64,000 nt of DNA from Channallabes apus (GCA_030522415.1 CM060115.1:10976491-11040490), one strand, 5' to 3'; positions 43,646 through 55,553 are shown, counted from the stretch's first letter. Notes: generated by a model not told the origin, from the sequence alone. Numbers and translations: made by a program.

Positions 43646-43970
43646 ATCCATCCATCTAGGAACCTCTGTAGTCCTACTGGGGTAGAGGAGGCCAATGGTG
43701 ATTACTATGGTATTTTTTCCCATTTTTACAACAGTGGTAGGAACTCCGGTCAACTTTCACACACTACTGGTAATTTGGGAACGCCAATTATCCTAATCTG
43801 CATGTGTTTGAACTGTGGGAGGAAACTGGAGTATCCAGAGGAAACCCACCAAGCACAGAGAGAACATGCAAACTCTATGCACACAGACCCAACGTGGGAA
43901 TCGAACCCTGACCCTAGATGTTCAAGGCGACATTGCTAACCATTAAGCCACCACCGTGCCGCCAACAAGG
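43646..43970 (-). mobile_element. SINE-A2 variant, reverse
   Basis: CCATCCATC at 43646, GAGGCCAATGGTGATTACTA, GTGGTAGGAACTCCGGTCAA, then the body and a head ending AAGCCACCACCGTGCCGCC at 43944-43962. Complete or nearly so, moderately diverged. Confidence 0.85.
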
Positions 43971-44433
43971 AAATTGGAGGTTCATCATCTACATGGACAC
44001 GTTTAGAAACTAGATTGTTTTATTTATATTTAATTTTTAGTCCAGTATTGAGCAACAAAAACCAGCAATGTAGTGATAAACTTTCTGTTGGGCCAGGAAT
44101 GTTGCTGATTTTCACCAGAAGACAATAATGAAGGTGTTTATCAGGTCAACCTGAAAATAGTCTTTCATTATAACACCAGTGTTGATGAAATCTGGCTAAA
44201 AAATGTTCGAACCTTTTTTTCCAGCATATTAAAACCTTTAAGTGTTTTTCCTTAGTGAAGAAGTATCAGACTAAAACCAATCAAAACTGCATCCAGACAA
44301 AGCCTTTGGAAATATACCTAATGAGCGTTCAGTCTAGAAGTGTGTAAATCACTGAACCTTGCCTAATGTCTTTTTCTTTGCTCATTTCTTTCTTTTCTCT
44401 TTCCTTCTTTTATGTTTTTTTTTCTTTCCCAAG
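43971..44433. other. Raftlin intron 3' end
   Basis: Unique AT-rich sequence ending in an exceptionally long pyrimidine tract (about 44365-44430, CTTTTTCTTTGCTC...TTTTTTTTCTTTCCC) before AAG. Confidence 0.6.
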
Positions 44434-44509
44434 TGATGGAAGCGTGTCCACTAAGCAGATTGTGTTCCTCCAGAGACCAACACTGCCCCTCAAGAAGAGA
44501 CACTCCAAG
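44434..44509 (+). CDS. rftn1: Raftlin (rftn1-like), sixth visible exon
   Basis: Begins with the T that completes the split Ser (AG|T), then DGSVSTKQIVFLQRPTLPLK and KRHSK, ending in phase 0 at GTGCCA. The family has EGSVSTKQIVFLQRP here, which is near identity and the end of the conserved globular part. The exon has only 76 bp. Its acceptor carries an unusually long pyrimidine tract. Confidence 0.96.
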
Positions 44510-44864
44510 GTGCCAAGCCTTCCAGTTCATCTCGTTTTTGTGCACACACACACACACTCAAGCATTGGTTTTTTTTTCCTCAGCTCCAATATCTTTCTTC
44601 AGCAGAATAGACAGAACGTTGCACAAACATTCAGAATGCTGGCTACTATGAAAGTAATTAATTAATGACATTTGTTTCAGTGTTAATTAGTTCCAGTTCA
44701 GTACAGACAACATGAGAACACTACTGGCTGTATGTGTGCGACTTGTGACTATGTGATTGTATAACAGCACCAGGGTTACGCCATGCACCACATTTGTCAA
44801 CCCTTTCTGATTGAAAGCTAAATATGGTTTGTATTTTACCTAATCGTGTCATATCGTCTTGCAG
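44510..44864. other. Short raftlin intron (355 bp)
   Basis: GTGCCA donor to CTTGCAG acceptor; contains (CA)n at about 44543-44558. Nothing else is seen. Confidence 0.7.
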
Positions 44865-45374
44865 AAAATCATCTTCAGAACCCGGAAGAACTCGAACAAG
44901 AACTCAGTTAAAGACACACTGAAAAACAAGAAGAAGAAGAACGCGACGGAGAAGGACCCGGATGATCAGAAGATCCAGGATGGAGTTGGGAAGGAGGGTA
45001 AAGACAACACAGAGACGGCAAATGAGAACAATGGCGAAAATGAGGGAAGAGACAACGCCGAGACGGATGGAGAGACGATGCCGAAAGAGCAAGCAGACCC
45101 AGAGGAAAGGGAAGAGAAAATGGAGGAGGTGGAGGCGGAAGTGAGGAGAGGCTCAGATGGAAAACAATCAACAAACAGACAGAAAGAGGAGGCAGAAGAT
45201 GAGATGTGTTCTGACGTGATGAACGGAGAGATAGAAGGTGAAGAGGTGGAGAAAAGTGAAGCGGAAAGCTGCCACCTGCATAATGGTTTAGATGAGCAAG
45301 ATCCGTCAACCAATGAGGCGCGAGATGAAATCGGCACTGACGCGGAGGACATCGCTTCAGCCAATCAGGAGTAA
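44865..45374 (+). CDS. rftn1: Raftlin (rftn1-like), last coding exon: charged C-terminal tail
   Basis: The exon runs in phase 0 from a TCTTGCAG acceptor to TAA at 45372-45374, 169 residues. It opens with a basic patch (KIIFRTRKNSNKN, then KNKKKK) comparable to the KWRFSREE..RKSKGK start of the human tail. It continues as a highly acidic, low-complexity stretch of Glu, Asp and Lys with few hydrophobic residues, presumably disordered, ending ASANQE. Human raftlin likewise ends in a long Glu-rich variable tail, so length and style fit though residues do not align. With this exon the seven visible exons total 1,386 bases, exactly 462 codons with the stop, which supports the whole model. Confidence 0.92.
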   Translation, partial: KIIFRTRKNSNKNSVKDTLKNKKKKNATEKDPDDQKIQDGVGKEGKDNTETANENNGENEGRDNAETDGETMPKEQADPEEREEKMEEVEAEVRRGSDGKQSTNRQKEEAEDEMCSDVMNGEIEGEEVEKSEAESCHLHNGLDEQDPSTNEARDEIGTDAEDIASANQE

Positions 45375-45914
45375 GGATTTTAGTTAATCCCGTCTCTGAT
45401 GCTGTGAATGTCACCAAAATTTTATCTGTTCTTGTAATCTGCGCTTTTTGAAGGATTCTCACTGAAGCTGAGGCTTTTTTTTATCAGTATAAGCACTGGA
45501 CTTTAAGACCACATGAGGATGTGTATTATGTGCATGAGGAGCTCAAGACTGAGGACACTTTTCTTCATCTTGCTCTCAACTTGTTCAAAACCGACTAAGC
45601 AGCAGATGCATCCAGTGGACTTAACACGAGGAATGGCAGAGACCATTTTTGCGAAAGGCAATCTGTTCTGAAGAAGATATAGTCACCTCCTTTTGTTTAC
45701 ATGTCTAAATAAGAATGCTGAGTCGCCAGATTAGGGTTTTTTTTCTAGCTTTTTAGCTACAACTTTCTAGCTACAACTAGTGACTAATTTATTGGGTCTT
45801 CACCTTATAGCCCACTTTGTATGTACACCTCAGGATGGGGCACCAGTAAAGGCCCAAGCATTACCAAGAGCCATTCAATCACAATGAAAAACAACATTCT
45901 GTTGCACTATCAGA
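45375..45914 (+). other. rftn1: Probable raftlin 3' UTR
   Basis: Begins after the stop codon. No AATAAA is seen in this stretch, so the transcript may extend into the tandem repeat that follows. A short unspliced 3' end with a variant signal cannot be excluded. Confidence 0.45.
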
Positions 45915-47280
45915 GACCGTTAGACTTTCTACAATTTGCATTAGAAAACAATACAAATGCACATATAACCAGTCACTGGGACCAAGTTTTCATACTAGAA
46001 CTGTTTACTGTAGATTGTGATATCTGGTATAATGAACCATCACATACCATCATGACCCAATACAAACCACCAAGAACCAACACAAACGTGACCAGCCACA
46101 CCATATACTATTTATAAATGGTAAAAAGATCCATCAAGCAAAGGATCCACACCTGACCTGGTATTACTTTTGATGATTCTGTTGATTTAATAAACATGGT
46201 AGAGAAATCCATTAGAAAACAATAAAACCATCAAATGCACCAATACTCAGTCACTGGTCCATCATTTCCCAATTTACATTGTGATTTTTTTTAGTATCTT
46301 GTAGTATTATAAACCCATGACAAACCACCAAGGGCCAAACAAAACCTGAGCATTCTAAGTCTAGTCCATTAGTGGTGTTAAAAACCATTACAAGCCACCA
46401 GAAACCTCTAGGAGCCTCAACAGATGACCACCTCTGTCCAGATATTACTTTGGTGCCACTTTGGTGATCCCATACAAGTGATAAACGGGGCAGAGAAATC
46501 CATTAGAAAACAATAAACCCATGAAATCCATGTAGAGCCAGTCACTCGCCCCTAGTTTAGTGCTAGAACTATTTCTGTTATGGCATTATGAACAGTACAA
46601 ACTATTACAAACCATTACAAACCACCAGAAACCTATAGCAACCGGACCAGCGTCACTCTACTCCATTAATCAATCAAAAGAGATCACTAGAGAACCACCT
46701 CTGACCAGATATTACTTTGGTGCCACTTTGGTGATCCCATACAAGTGATAAATGGGGCAGAGAAATCCATTAGAAAACAATCAAGCCATGAGATGCACAT
46801 GGAACCAGTCACTAGTCCCTTGGTTCAATGCTAGGACCATTTACATTGTGGCACTTTAATATTTTGTAGTATTATGAACCAATTACTAACCATCAGGAAC
46901 TAATAGAAACCTGAGCATTCCCAGACCAGACCATTAGTGGTGTTACAAACCATCATATACCCCCAGAAACCGGACCATCACTCTACTCTATTAATTGAAA
47001 GGAATCACCAGAGGTCCACCTCTGAGCAGATATTTCTTTCATATTCCTTTGGTGATCCTGTAGAATTGACAAATGGGGAAGAGAACTCCATTAGAAAACA
47101 ATAAATGCACCTAGAACCAGTCAATGGTCCCATGTTTTAAAGCTAGAACCATTGACTTTAGATGATTTCATTGTTTTATGGTATTACAAACCATTACGCA
47201 TCATTAGGAACCAACAGACCTTTGCCATTTTTCAGCAGAAAGGGATCACTGCAGCACCACATCCGACCAGATGTTACTTA
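45915..47280. repeat. Diverged tandem repeat, about 270-320 bp units, 4-5 copies
   Basis: The unit start AGAGAAATCCATTAGAAAAC occurs at 46201, 46492, 46759 and, with one change, 47080. An earlier degraded match (GCATTAGAAAACAATACAAA) is near 45938. Spacings are 291, 267 and 321 bp. Each unit then has CAGTCACTGG-like, TAGTATTATAAACC-like, ACAAACCACCAGAAACC and CCAGATATTACTTTGGTG blocks in the same order. No SINE or transposon features. Confidence 0.9.
46189..46194 (+). terminator. rftn1: Candidate polyadenylation signal AATAAA
   Basis: The first AATAAA hexamer after the raftlin stop codon, about 815 bases downstream. Further hexamers occur in the repeat units at 46221 and 46512. Which, if any, is used cannot be told from the sequence. 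Confidence 0.3.
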
Positions 47281-48874
47281 AAAAAACAGTCTAGTCACCA
47301 GCAGTAGGTGGATTAGGCATCTATATGGAGGCTGTACATAAGTCAATCGTTGTAGCTAAAATGCAGATGTACCTGATAAACTGGCAACTCAGTCTACTGT
47401 ATACGGTTCTAACCCCACAATGCACACTGTGCAGAACAGTGTTTTGAGTTGTCAGCATTAGAGGAACATTTTGAGACCAGCTGAAAAAAAGTGTTTCATA
47501 TTTAGAGACAATCCACGCTGACTCTGCACTGGAGTTTTTTTTTTTTTCTTCTTCTTCTTCTTCTTCTTCTTCTTTTGGTGTATTTCTGACTCACCGAGGT
47601 AATGAATGTCAAAATCCCCCCCGATGTCTGCAAAATCTCCAGAAACCAAAACGAACAGCTCTCAAGAGCATGACAGACAAATGAGGTCCTAATCCTCGCT
47701 CCCACAAAAGCAACTGTTACCACGCGAGCAGCGAAACATCCATTTTCAGGCACCTCGACTAAACGCCTGTGACCTTTGGAGCATCACAGGATAAGGACGC
47801 ACCTATTAGCTGAATGTCATGGCCGCTCATTTATTTGTAACAAGCGACGGGAGTTGCATTCCGACTCCTGATCCATAATTCATTTCACACTCTGACAGGA
47901 GACGTCTGCTGTCTTATGACTCAAAGCGTGAATTTCTGTCGGTGTTAACGACGTAGCGGTTTCAAAAGAAGAGCTCTTGTCGGTGGAGGTGGGGGAGGGG
48001 TTGAAGCTGACGCTGCGTTCCTGCCTGTCGCGGCTGAGGGGATTATGATGAGAGACGACAGCAGGAAGAATTTTAGCGATCACATGATGCTGACTTGAAC
48101 TTCCCAGACAAAGATTAAGCTCGGGAGTCGAAGCGATTTCACACGGGGAATCGCCAGCGACGCTACCGATTAGCACAAGCCTTAATCTGTGCTCGGGAAA
48201 CTGGCCAAACTAATGTTTTTAATGCTTTTAATTTGGTGTGCTGAGGTGAACAGAATAACAGATAAACCCGTGTGGATTTTGGGCTAGTGTTGTTTACCCA
48301 CGGTAATTTATCCTGGCTCCTTGTGTCCTCGCGGATCGGTGCTTGTTTCCACAATTGGTTCGTTCCTATTGGGATGTGGTGCGTTTCATTTGTACACTTT
48401 TTCCGGTTTTGCATTTTAACAAAGATAAAAAGTAATATGCGGTGTACCGTATAGAGAAGGGTTAAAGATGAAAAGGAATTGTGCTCCCATATCGTATTAT
48501 CATAGCGGTAATACAATTTACAGTAACATTGTAGGTAAACGATATATTTCAATCAAGATTAGAAATAATAGAAAACCTGTTAATTAATGAATTTATATTA
48601 TTTAACTTAAAACACAAGGGTTTTTTTTAATGAAAATTAAATCAGCAACAATACAGACATCAGAACAAATGTTTTCAGGTTGTGTATACAGTATAATTCT
48701 TGCATTAGGTTATACGTATCAAAGGATACGCAAAAAAAATGTGCCTTATACAGAGCTGGACAAATTGCTAGCAAGTTTTATGCTAGCACTTTTTATGTTT
48801 TTCATTCCATTTCCCATTGGACAAGGGAAAAAAATCTTAAATCTTAAAAAATTTTTTAAATATATAGTTTCCAC
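47281..48874. other. Intergenic DNA downstream of raftlin
   Basis: A T-run with (TTC)n lies at 47535-47575. 47790-48180 is non-repetitive with TCATTTATTTGTAACAAGC and CATAATTCATTTC motifs and might be regulatory, on composition only. No exon recognised. Confidence 0.4.
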
Positions 48875-48985
48875 TTAGGAACCTCTGTGGTCCAACTGGG
48901 GACTATGGAGGCCAATGGTGACCACTGTATTTATTCCCATTTTTACAACCATGGTAGGACCTCCGGTCAACATTCACACACATAT
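48875..48985 (-). mobile_element. SINE-A2 3' fragment, reverse
   Basis: AGGAACCTCTGTGGTCCAAC, GGAGGCCAATGGTGACCACT, GTATTTATTCCCATTTTTAC and GGACCTCCGGTCAACATTCA: only the variant 3' part, cut off after CACACACAT. Confidence 0.75.
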
Positions 48986-49643
48986 TGTTGCTAAGGTTAC
49001 CATTTAAATACAATCACTGTAGTCTAGTTCACCTTTACTCATTTACTCATTCAATCTGGTTAACAGAACGATATTTGCAAACTGTACTTACAGTGTTCAT
49101 AGCATGAGTGATGACCTTTTCCGAATCAGGGGACCAAATCACACCCACACCAGCACCACAAACACCCACACACCCTTAACTCTAACACCAACATGGGCAA
49201 TTTCAAGTTGACCATCAGCCTTGTACATACAGTAGTGATACACCGATAAGGTTTCTTCCAAAACCTTTTATAAATCTAGTGTTATAGTCCCATCCAGGCC
49301 ATGTACTCAATTCGATTATAAAGCACAAAGGTCAAGTTAGTTATTAACTCTAGGCTTTTGTACGAGCCTACTCTGGAACTTGGCCTGGGGTCATCTGTGC
49401 CCTTTGATCCCGCCTGACAATACCTCACCTTAAACATACAGAGAGAGAGAATAAAGATGCTATCCAAGACTCGAAAATACATTGGAAAGTTTGATAGCGA
49501 TTATGATTATTAGACATACATTAGAGATTTCTATATAACTTAGCTAACAAGCTCACAAATCTAATGCTGTTATGTTTGTTACGGTAGAACGTTAGTGTTT
49601 ATGACAGATTTTATGATTTGTCCGTTTATGTTATAATTCTCTG

Positions 49644-49647
<4 letters not shown>
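48986..49647. other. Intergenic DNA
   Basis: No recognised feature except CACACCCACACCAGCACC-like repeats at 49141-49172. Confidence 0.5.

Positions 49648-49697
<50 letters not shown>
49648..49697. repeat. (AT)n array used as Tc1 target
   Basis: About 50 bp of AT dinucleotides immediately before the Tc1 end at 49698. The array continues for about 14 bp after the element's other end (51312-51326), so the element inserted into a TA within the array. Confidence 0.95.
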
Positions 49698-49700
<3 letters not shown>

Positions 49701-51311
49701 TGGTGTGAAAAACTATTTGCCCCCTTCCTGATTTCTTATTATTTTGCATGTTTGTCACACTTAAATGTTTCTGCTCATCAAAAACAGTTAACTATTAGTC
49801 AAAGGTAACATAATTGAACACAAAATGCAGTTTTTAAATGAAGGTTTACGTTATTAAGGGAGAAAAAAATCTCCAAATCTACATAGACCTGTGTGAAAAA
49901 GTGATTGCCCCCCTTGTTAAAAAATAACTTAACTGTGGTTTATCACACCTGAGTTCAATTTCTGTAGTCACCCCCAGGCCTGATTACTGCCACACCTGTT
50001 TCAATCAAGAAATCACTTAAATAGGAGCTACCTGACACAGAGAAGTAGACCAAAAGCACCTCAAAAGCTAGACATCATGCCAAGATCCAAAGAAATTCAG
50101 AAACAAATGAGAACAAAAGTAATTGAGATCTATCAGTCTGGTAAAGGTTATAAAGCCATTTCTAAAGCTTTGGGACTCCAGCGAACCACAGTGAGAGCCA
50201 TTATCCACAAATGGCAAAAACATGGAACAGTGGTGAACCTTCCCAGGAGTGGCCGGCCGACCAAAATTACCCCAAGAGCGCAGAGACAACTCATCCGAGA
50301 GGCCACAAAAGACCCCAGGACAACATCTAAAGAACTGCAGGCCTCACGTGCCTCAATTAAGGTCAGTGTTCACGACTCCACCATAAGAAAGAGACTGGGC
50401 AAAAACGGTCTGCATGGCAGATTTCCAAGGCGCAAACCACTTTTAAGCAAAAAGAACATTAAGGTTCGTCTCAATTTTGCTAAAAAACATCTCGATGATT
50501 GCCAAGACTTTTGGGAAAATACCTTGTGGACCGACGAGACAAAAGTTGAACTTTTTGGAAGGTGCGTTACATCTGGCGTAAAAGTAACACAGCATTTCAG
50601 AAAAAGAAGATCATACCAACAGTAAAATATGGTGGTGGTAGTGTGATGGTCTGGGGTTGTTTTGCTGCTTCAGGACCTGGAAGGCTTGCTGTGATAGATG
50701 GAACCACGAATTCTACTGTCTACCAAAAAATCCTGAAGGAGAATGTCCGGCCATCTGTTCGTCAACTCGAGCTGAAGCGATCTTGGGTGGTGCAGCAGGA
50801 CAATGACCCAAAACACACCAGCAAATCCACCTCTGAATGGCTGAAGAAAAACAAAATGAAGACTTTGGAGTGGCCTAGTCAAAGTCCTGACCTGAATCCT
50901 ATCGAGATGTTGTGGCATGACCTTAAAAAGGCGGTTCATGCTAGAAAACCCTCAAATAAAGCTGAATTACAACAATTCTGCAAAGATGAGTGGGCCAAAA
51001 TTCCTCCAGAGCCGCTGTAAAAGACTCGTTGCAAGTTATCGCAAACGCTTGATTGCAGTTGTTGCTGCTAAGGGTGGCCCAACCAGTTATTAGATTCAGG
51101 GGGCAATTACTTTTTCACACAGGGCCATGTAGGTTTGGATTTTTTTCCTCCCTAAATAATTAAACCCCTCATTTAAAAACTGCATTTTGTGTTTACTTGT
51201 GTTATCTTTGACTAATAGTTAAATGTGTTTGATGATCAGAAACATTTTGTGTGACAAACATGCAAAAGAATAAGAAATCAGGAGGGGGGCAAATAGTTTT
51301 TCACACCACTG
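49698..51311 (+). mobile_element. Tc1-like transposon, copy 2 (same family as 2391-4006)
   Basis: 1,614 bp, ends CAGTGGTGTGAAAAACTATT in inverted orientation, TA on both sides inside an AT array. Long terminal inverted repeats as in copy 1. The transposase is on the plus strand and is broken twice. It faces the opposite way to copy 1, about 47 kb away. Confidence 0.95.
50077..51091 (+). pseudogene. Tc1-like transposase, two frameshifts
   Basis: ATG at 50077 (MPRSKEIQKQMRTKVIEIYQ) with an intact paired-like N-terminus, including the Gln that is a stop in copy 1. First Asp in LWTDETKVELFG. Just after GRC, near 50562-50570, 7 bp present in copy 1 are missing and the frame shifts. Frame resumes at YIWRKSNTAF, with the second Asp in QQDNDPKHTSK and Glu in SPDLNPIEMLW. 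Near 51013 an extra C turns ERCKRL into a premature stop (KIPPEPL). The final part, KRLVASYRKRLIAV, is out of frame to about 51091. Inactive. Confidence 0.93.
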
Positions 51312-51326
51312 TATATATATATATAT

Positions 51327-53352
51327 ACAGTGTCGCACACCCTGTTTTGTCTTTAACCCATAAATAAACATAGCATTTATTACATTTGGTATCGACCTAG
51401 CCTGTGTGAATATCCGCGTGACGCTTTCCTCGGCTAAACAATGCTAAGTGACCTTTTTTCTCGTGTCTAGTGATGGAGCAGCGTAGCTCGCTGGGACATT
51501 TTTGTTTTCACCGTCATGTGATGCTGTCATTGTCCTTCATAATGTTTAATTACCGAACAGAAAAAAAAAGCAAACCGTACTCATTTCAGTCTATTCATCC
51601 GCTCGTTCTCAGCTCTTTTTTTTAATACCGAACTGATAATTGTTTCGTTCTTCTGACAGGTGGTTAAGTGTACTTTGTGTTCCGCTGCCGTCTCGTCCGC
51701 CGCGTGTGTAATTCAGGTTGTCTGTCATACACGTTGTCTGTAGTGCTGAGACAAGATTGTTGATTAGCAGGCAGGTTTAGAGCGCTCCGTGAATCGTGTC
51801 TGCCTTAAAAGGGCCTTAACCAAAACCCGACGTTGCTTCGTAGATGCTGGATGTCGAACGGGACGGACGTGTTTAGGCGGTAAATGGTTTGTGTCTGCTC
51901 GGTGTATAACATGCATACCGCATCCTGTCATTTGTTATGCGTACATGCGATACAGTCGTGACCCGCCGACTTTCCATAAGGGCGCATTTCCATCTCGGTT
52001 CCTCTTGCAAAGCGAGGTCGAAGAAAAAAAGAAAAACAAGCGTAGGAGATGAAGCCTAGTGGCATTTACCCCTGCTGTGGCTAATGGACTACTCGACCCC
52101 TCATCTGGAATGTTCTTGCCCCTCGTGGACAGAGCTAATATGCACTTTGCTCGTTTTTACGCAACCTTTTCATGTGTCAAAAACTGCAGTGGTGCAGAGA
52201 GAGGTCATTACGCATAATAACCCATGGTTCCTTCAGTCCATTTCCTGTTTGCTTTGTTTCCTGGTGTGCTAAAAGGGGACCAAAGCAGAAAGGCTGTATG
52301 AGATTTTGTCTGCTTTTTGCATCTGTAGGTTGCTCTTGGAAAAAAAAAAAAAAGGTTGTATTTTGGAGGTAAATCGCTTTTTTTTATTATAATAGTAATA
52401 ATAATGATTATTATTGTTGTTGTTGTCCATTGCAGCCATTTGTAAAGCATTATCTCCATAAGAGCAGTCTGTAAGTAATTGGACATGCACTTTTTTTTGT
52501 CGTTCTTTCTGACACACTGGATTTGTAAAATAATTACTACTAAGAGATTAAAGTGCAGACAGTCAGCTTTAATTAGAGAATATTTATATCCTGTGTTAGG
52601 TGTGAGATCGGTATTCGGTCCGCTTTTGTTTTTCTTTTTTGCGCATCCATTGTGGACAGCTAAATAACAAAAAGTGCTAGCGTCCAAGTATTTACAGTCT
52701 GCATTGAATGTTAATGTCCTCTGTACAATTTGTATAATATAAATATGATTTATTTTGGTTTGCGTTTGAGTAATTCTGACATAAATATTCTAAATATGCT
52801 TATTGTACCCTGTTGTTGTTGTCCTCATTTATCACCACTCATAAATTAGCCATCTGTAAGTATCGATTTCTTGTGAGCCACGGAAGTAAAAGTAATGTTC
52901 AGTTCAGGAGTAATTAAGGTAAATGAATCGGTTTCAATCACTGAATCTTTTCCTTCCTAGTCGCTAAAAGTCCGTACATTACCTAGGTTGTATTTTTTTT
53001 TTTGCGCTCCTGATCGATTCACTCAGGAGTCCAGCATTTAAATCAGTGAATTATTTTGGTCTTGACAAAGCTTCGCTTCTCAGTCATGGCCAGAATTTGT
53101 TCCTGTTTCATGCAACAAATCAGCATTTGAGTCAGTGATTCCTTTCAGTCATTTCCTTATATTAGTGATTGGTTGTTCATGAACGATTCGTCTTTTTGAA
53201 CAAGTCTCGTTCATGAACAACCCATCACTAACCCATCTCAACTTCAGTAAACACTCAGTCTCAGAGAGTGATTTGTTAATTTTCTATTGAGCGCACATGC
53301 GCAAAGCTTTGCAAAACCCCCATAGGTTATGTACAGAAGACAGAAATGCGTA
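51327..53352. other. Intergenic DNA, 2 kb without a gene
   Basis: (ATT)/(GTT) patches at 52388-52430, A-run at 52340-52353. Motifs such as GATTCACTCAGGAGTC, TCAGTGAATCATTT and GAACGATTCGTC recur from about 52930 on and lead into the foldback repeat. Confidence 0.5.
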
Positions 53353-53669
53353 GTTACCTCCCGAGTCTTTTGGTCTGAATCACTTGTTCTTTTGTCACAT
53401 GACTCCCGTGGACCCTATGCAGTGCAACTGGAAACAGAATTGAGCAGTTCTTCTTATGAGTCTTCTAGTCCGAGTCGTTCATTCTTTTGTCATATAACTC
53501 CCATAAACACTATGCAGTGCAATAGATTCAAAAGAACGAATGACTTGGACTATAAGACTCAGGAGAAGAATCGCTCATTTCTGTTTCCAGTGTAATGCAT
53601 TGCATAGGGTCTATGAGGGTCATTTGACAAAAGAACAAACGATTCGGACCAGAAGATATGAGAGGTGAC
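53353..53669. repeat. Foldback repeat with ~140-bp inverted arms
   Basis: Arm 1 (53353-53490) and arm 2 (53528-53669) are reverse complements over nearly their whole length with scattered mismatches. TTGTTCTTTTGTCACATGAC pairs with GTCATTTGACAAAAGAACAA, and GGACCCTATGCAGTGCA pairs with TGCATTGCATAGGGTC. The loop is about 37 bp. No coding sequence. Shape and lack of genes suggest a foldback, MITE-like element. Confidence 0.9.
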
Positions 53670-54264
53670 CTGCTCATTCTGTTTATTATGATACGTCCTT
53701 AGCTGTGTTGTAATATTTTCATTTCTAGAACTAAAGCCAAATTTGTGTATGTAGATGTGTTGGGGGTCTGTTTATTGAAAATGTAACATTTTATTTTATT
53801 TCTGAGCAAAAGAACGAAATGAAACTAATGACTCCAAAAACGATTCGTTCATTCCTGACATTGTCTCATATGGGATTTTTAATGAAGAATAAATGCATAA
53901 GATGAATAAGAATAATGAAGAATAAGATTTGCGTACATGATTTGGACAGGATTAAGATTGTTTCAGTGAATCAGTGTTCGGTAGGTGATGCTTTCAGTGA
54001 AATAAAAAAACAGAATCCTGTCAATGAAACTTCATGAATCTTCAAGACATGACCAAGATTCAGTTCGCTCTCAGTATTTGGTCAGTGAATCTCTTTGACC
54101 ATGACTTCTCTCTTGTTCAGTTGAGTCTTGAGTGAATATTCTTGGTCTTGACCAAATGTTGCTTTGATTCAGTTTTGTTTTTTTTAAATCAATGGTAGAG
54201 TCAGTGAATCATTTTCATCATGACTGAGACTTTCATCATAACTGAGTTATATTCCATGAAAGCA

Positions 54265-54304
<40 letters not shown>

Positions 54305-55059
54305 AACAACAACAACAACAATAATAATAATAATAATAAATATTTTAATATTTGTAATAATAGCTATTAATAATAATAATTATTTCTTATTTTTTATATT
54401 GTTCTACAATTATTAATTATTATTATTATTATTATAAGTCAACTTATAACAAAAAGTGAATGACAACTGGTACAAATAAAGTCAGAAAAGGTGTGGTCAA
54501 AATAAATCAAAGGGATGTCAACTTTTAAAAGCTGTCTACACTGACATGCCTTAAAGATTTTTTAAGATTATGTTGTGCCATAATCTACTCAAGTAGCACT
54601 CTCGACCCGCAGACATCATGGTCATCGACACTTATTTAAGCCTCTAAGTGCTCTTCAGAGCTCAGCGACTTTCAACCACCAGCATTTTGTAAAGACTCCA
54701 CGGCCAAGCAAAGCGTTCCAGCAGATGTGGGAATCTCACAGGGACATGAGTCTATAACCTTAACACCAGCAGCACTGACCATAACGACCACATCCAATCA
54801 ATGCTGCATCCATTACCGGGCGGCTCTAATGTCGCTTCGGTTTCCCGGGGTCTCTAAATAATGCATAATACATACAACACAGTCGGTTCATCACGAATTA
54901 GCTGAGGAACATGACATTGCTCCTGAATTGGTGGGATTTTTTTAATAAGGTGCGGTCCTGCAAAGTTTGAAAATCCAAATCTAATAAGTTTCAACCAATA
55001 ACTATTAATGCTGTTTTTGAGGCATTTAGGGATTTTTATTAATGCACGATCAATAACAA
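53670..55059. other. Intergenic DNA with repeated GATTC/TCAGTGAATC motifs
   Basis: TCAGTGAATC-type words recur at 53964, 54081 and 54199. A (TTA)n/(AAC)n/(AAT)n microsatellite lies at 54266-54345 and more (ATT)n at 54412-54436. No exon recognised. Confidence 0.5.
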
Positions 55060-55553
55060 CTGGCAATTGTGATGAAATTTCGAACAAACGAAGATGTAAA
55101 ATCGATCGACATTTACAGACCTCAAGTACAGTGATGAGACTCTTAGCTGCAGTTTTGAAAAACATTTGAATGATACAAACATTTTTTGTTCATCCATGAA
55201 TGACGATCCCGGCCGAGGTGGATCGGAGCCCACTGCAATCGTTTCCCAAAAGCGCTTGCATGGAAGCTGGAAGTTATTGCTACATCCACCATACAGTCCT
55301 GAACTCGCTCTAAGCCATTTCCACATGTTTGGGCCATTAAAGGAGTTCCTGGGAGGCCGGCGTTTCACATATGATGCTTTGGTGTACAGAGAAAATGTTC
55401 TACCTTGAGGATGTCCAAGCACTAGTGAGACACTGGGATAAGTGCATTAGTGCATCAGGGGATTATATAATGAAATAAAGGGGGTTTTTACTCTCATAAC
55501 TGTGTTCTGTTATTCTGCACAATTAAAAGTCCTGGTTTGACATGAACGGCCTT
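55060..55553 (+). pseudogene. Mariner-like relic M1, plus orientation
   Basis: 55270-55375 reads LLHPPYSPELALSHFHMFGP and then LKEFLGGRRFTYDAL, the third catalytic-Asp region of mariner (SPDLAPSDFHMFGPLKEFLGGRRF), with Asp replaced in both key spots (PEL, LSHF). The right end is TTTGACATGAACGGCCTTTA, matching the inverted ends of the M1 relic at 16755. The N-terminal half is missing or unreadable. Confidence 0.8.
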
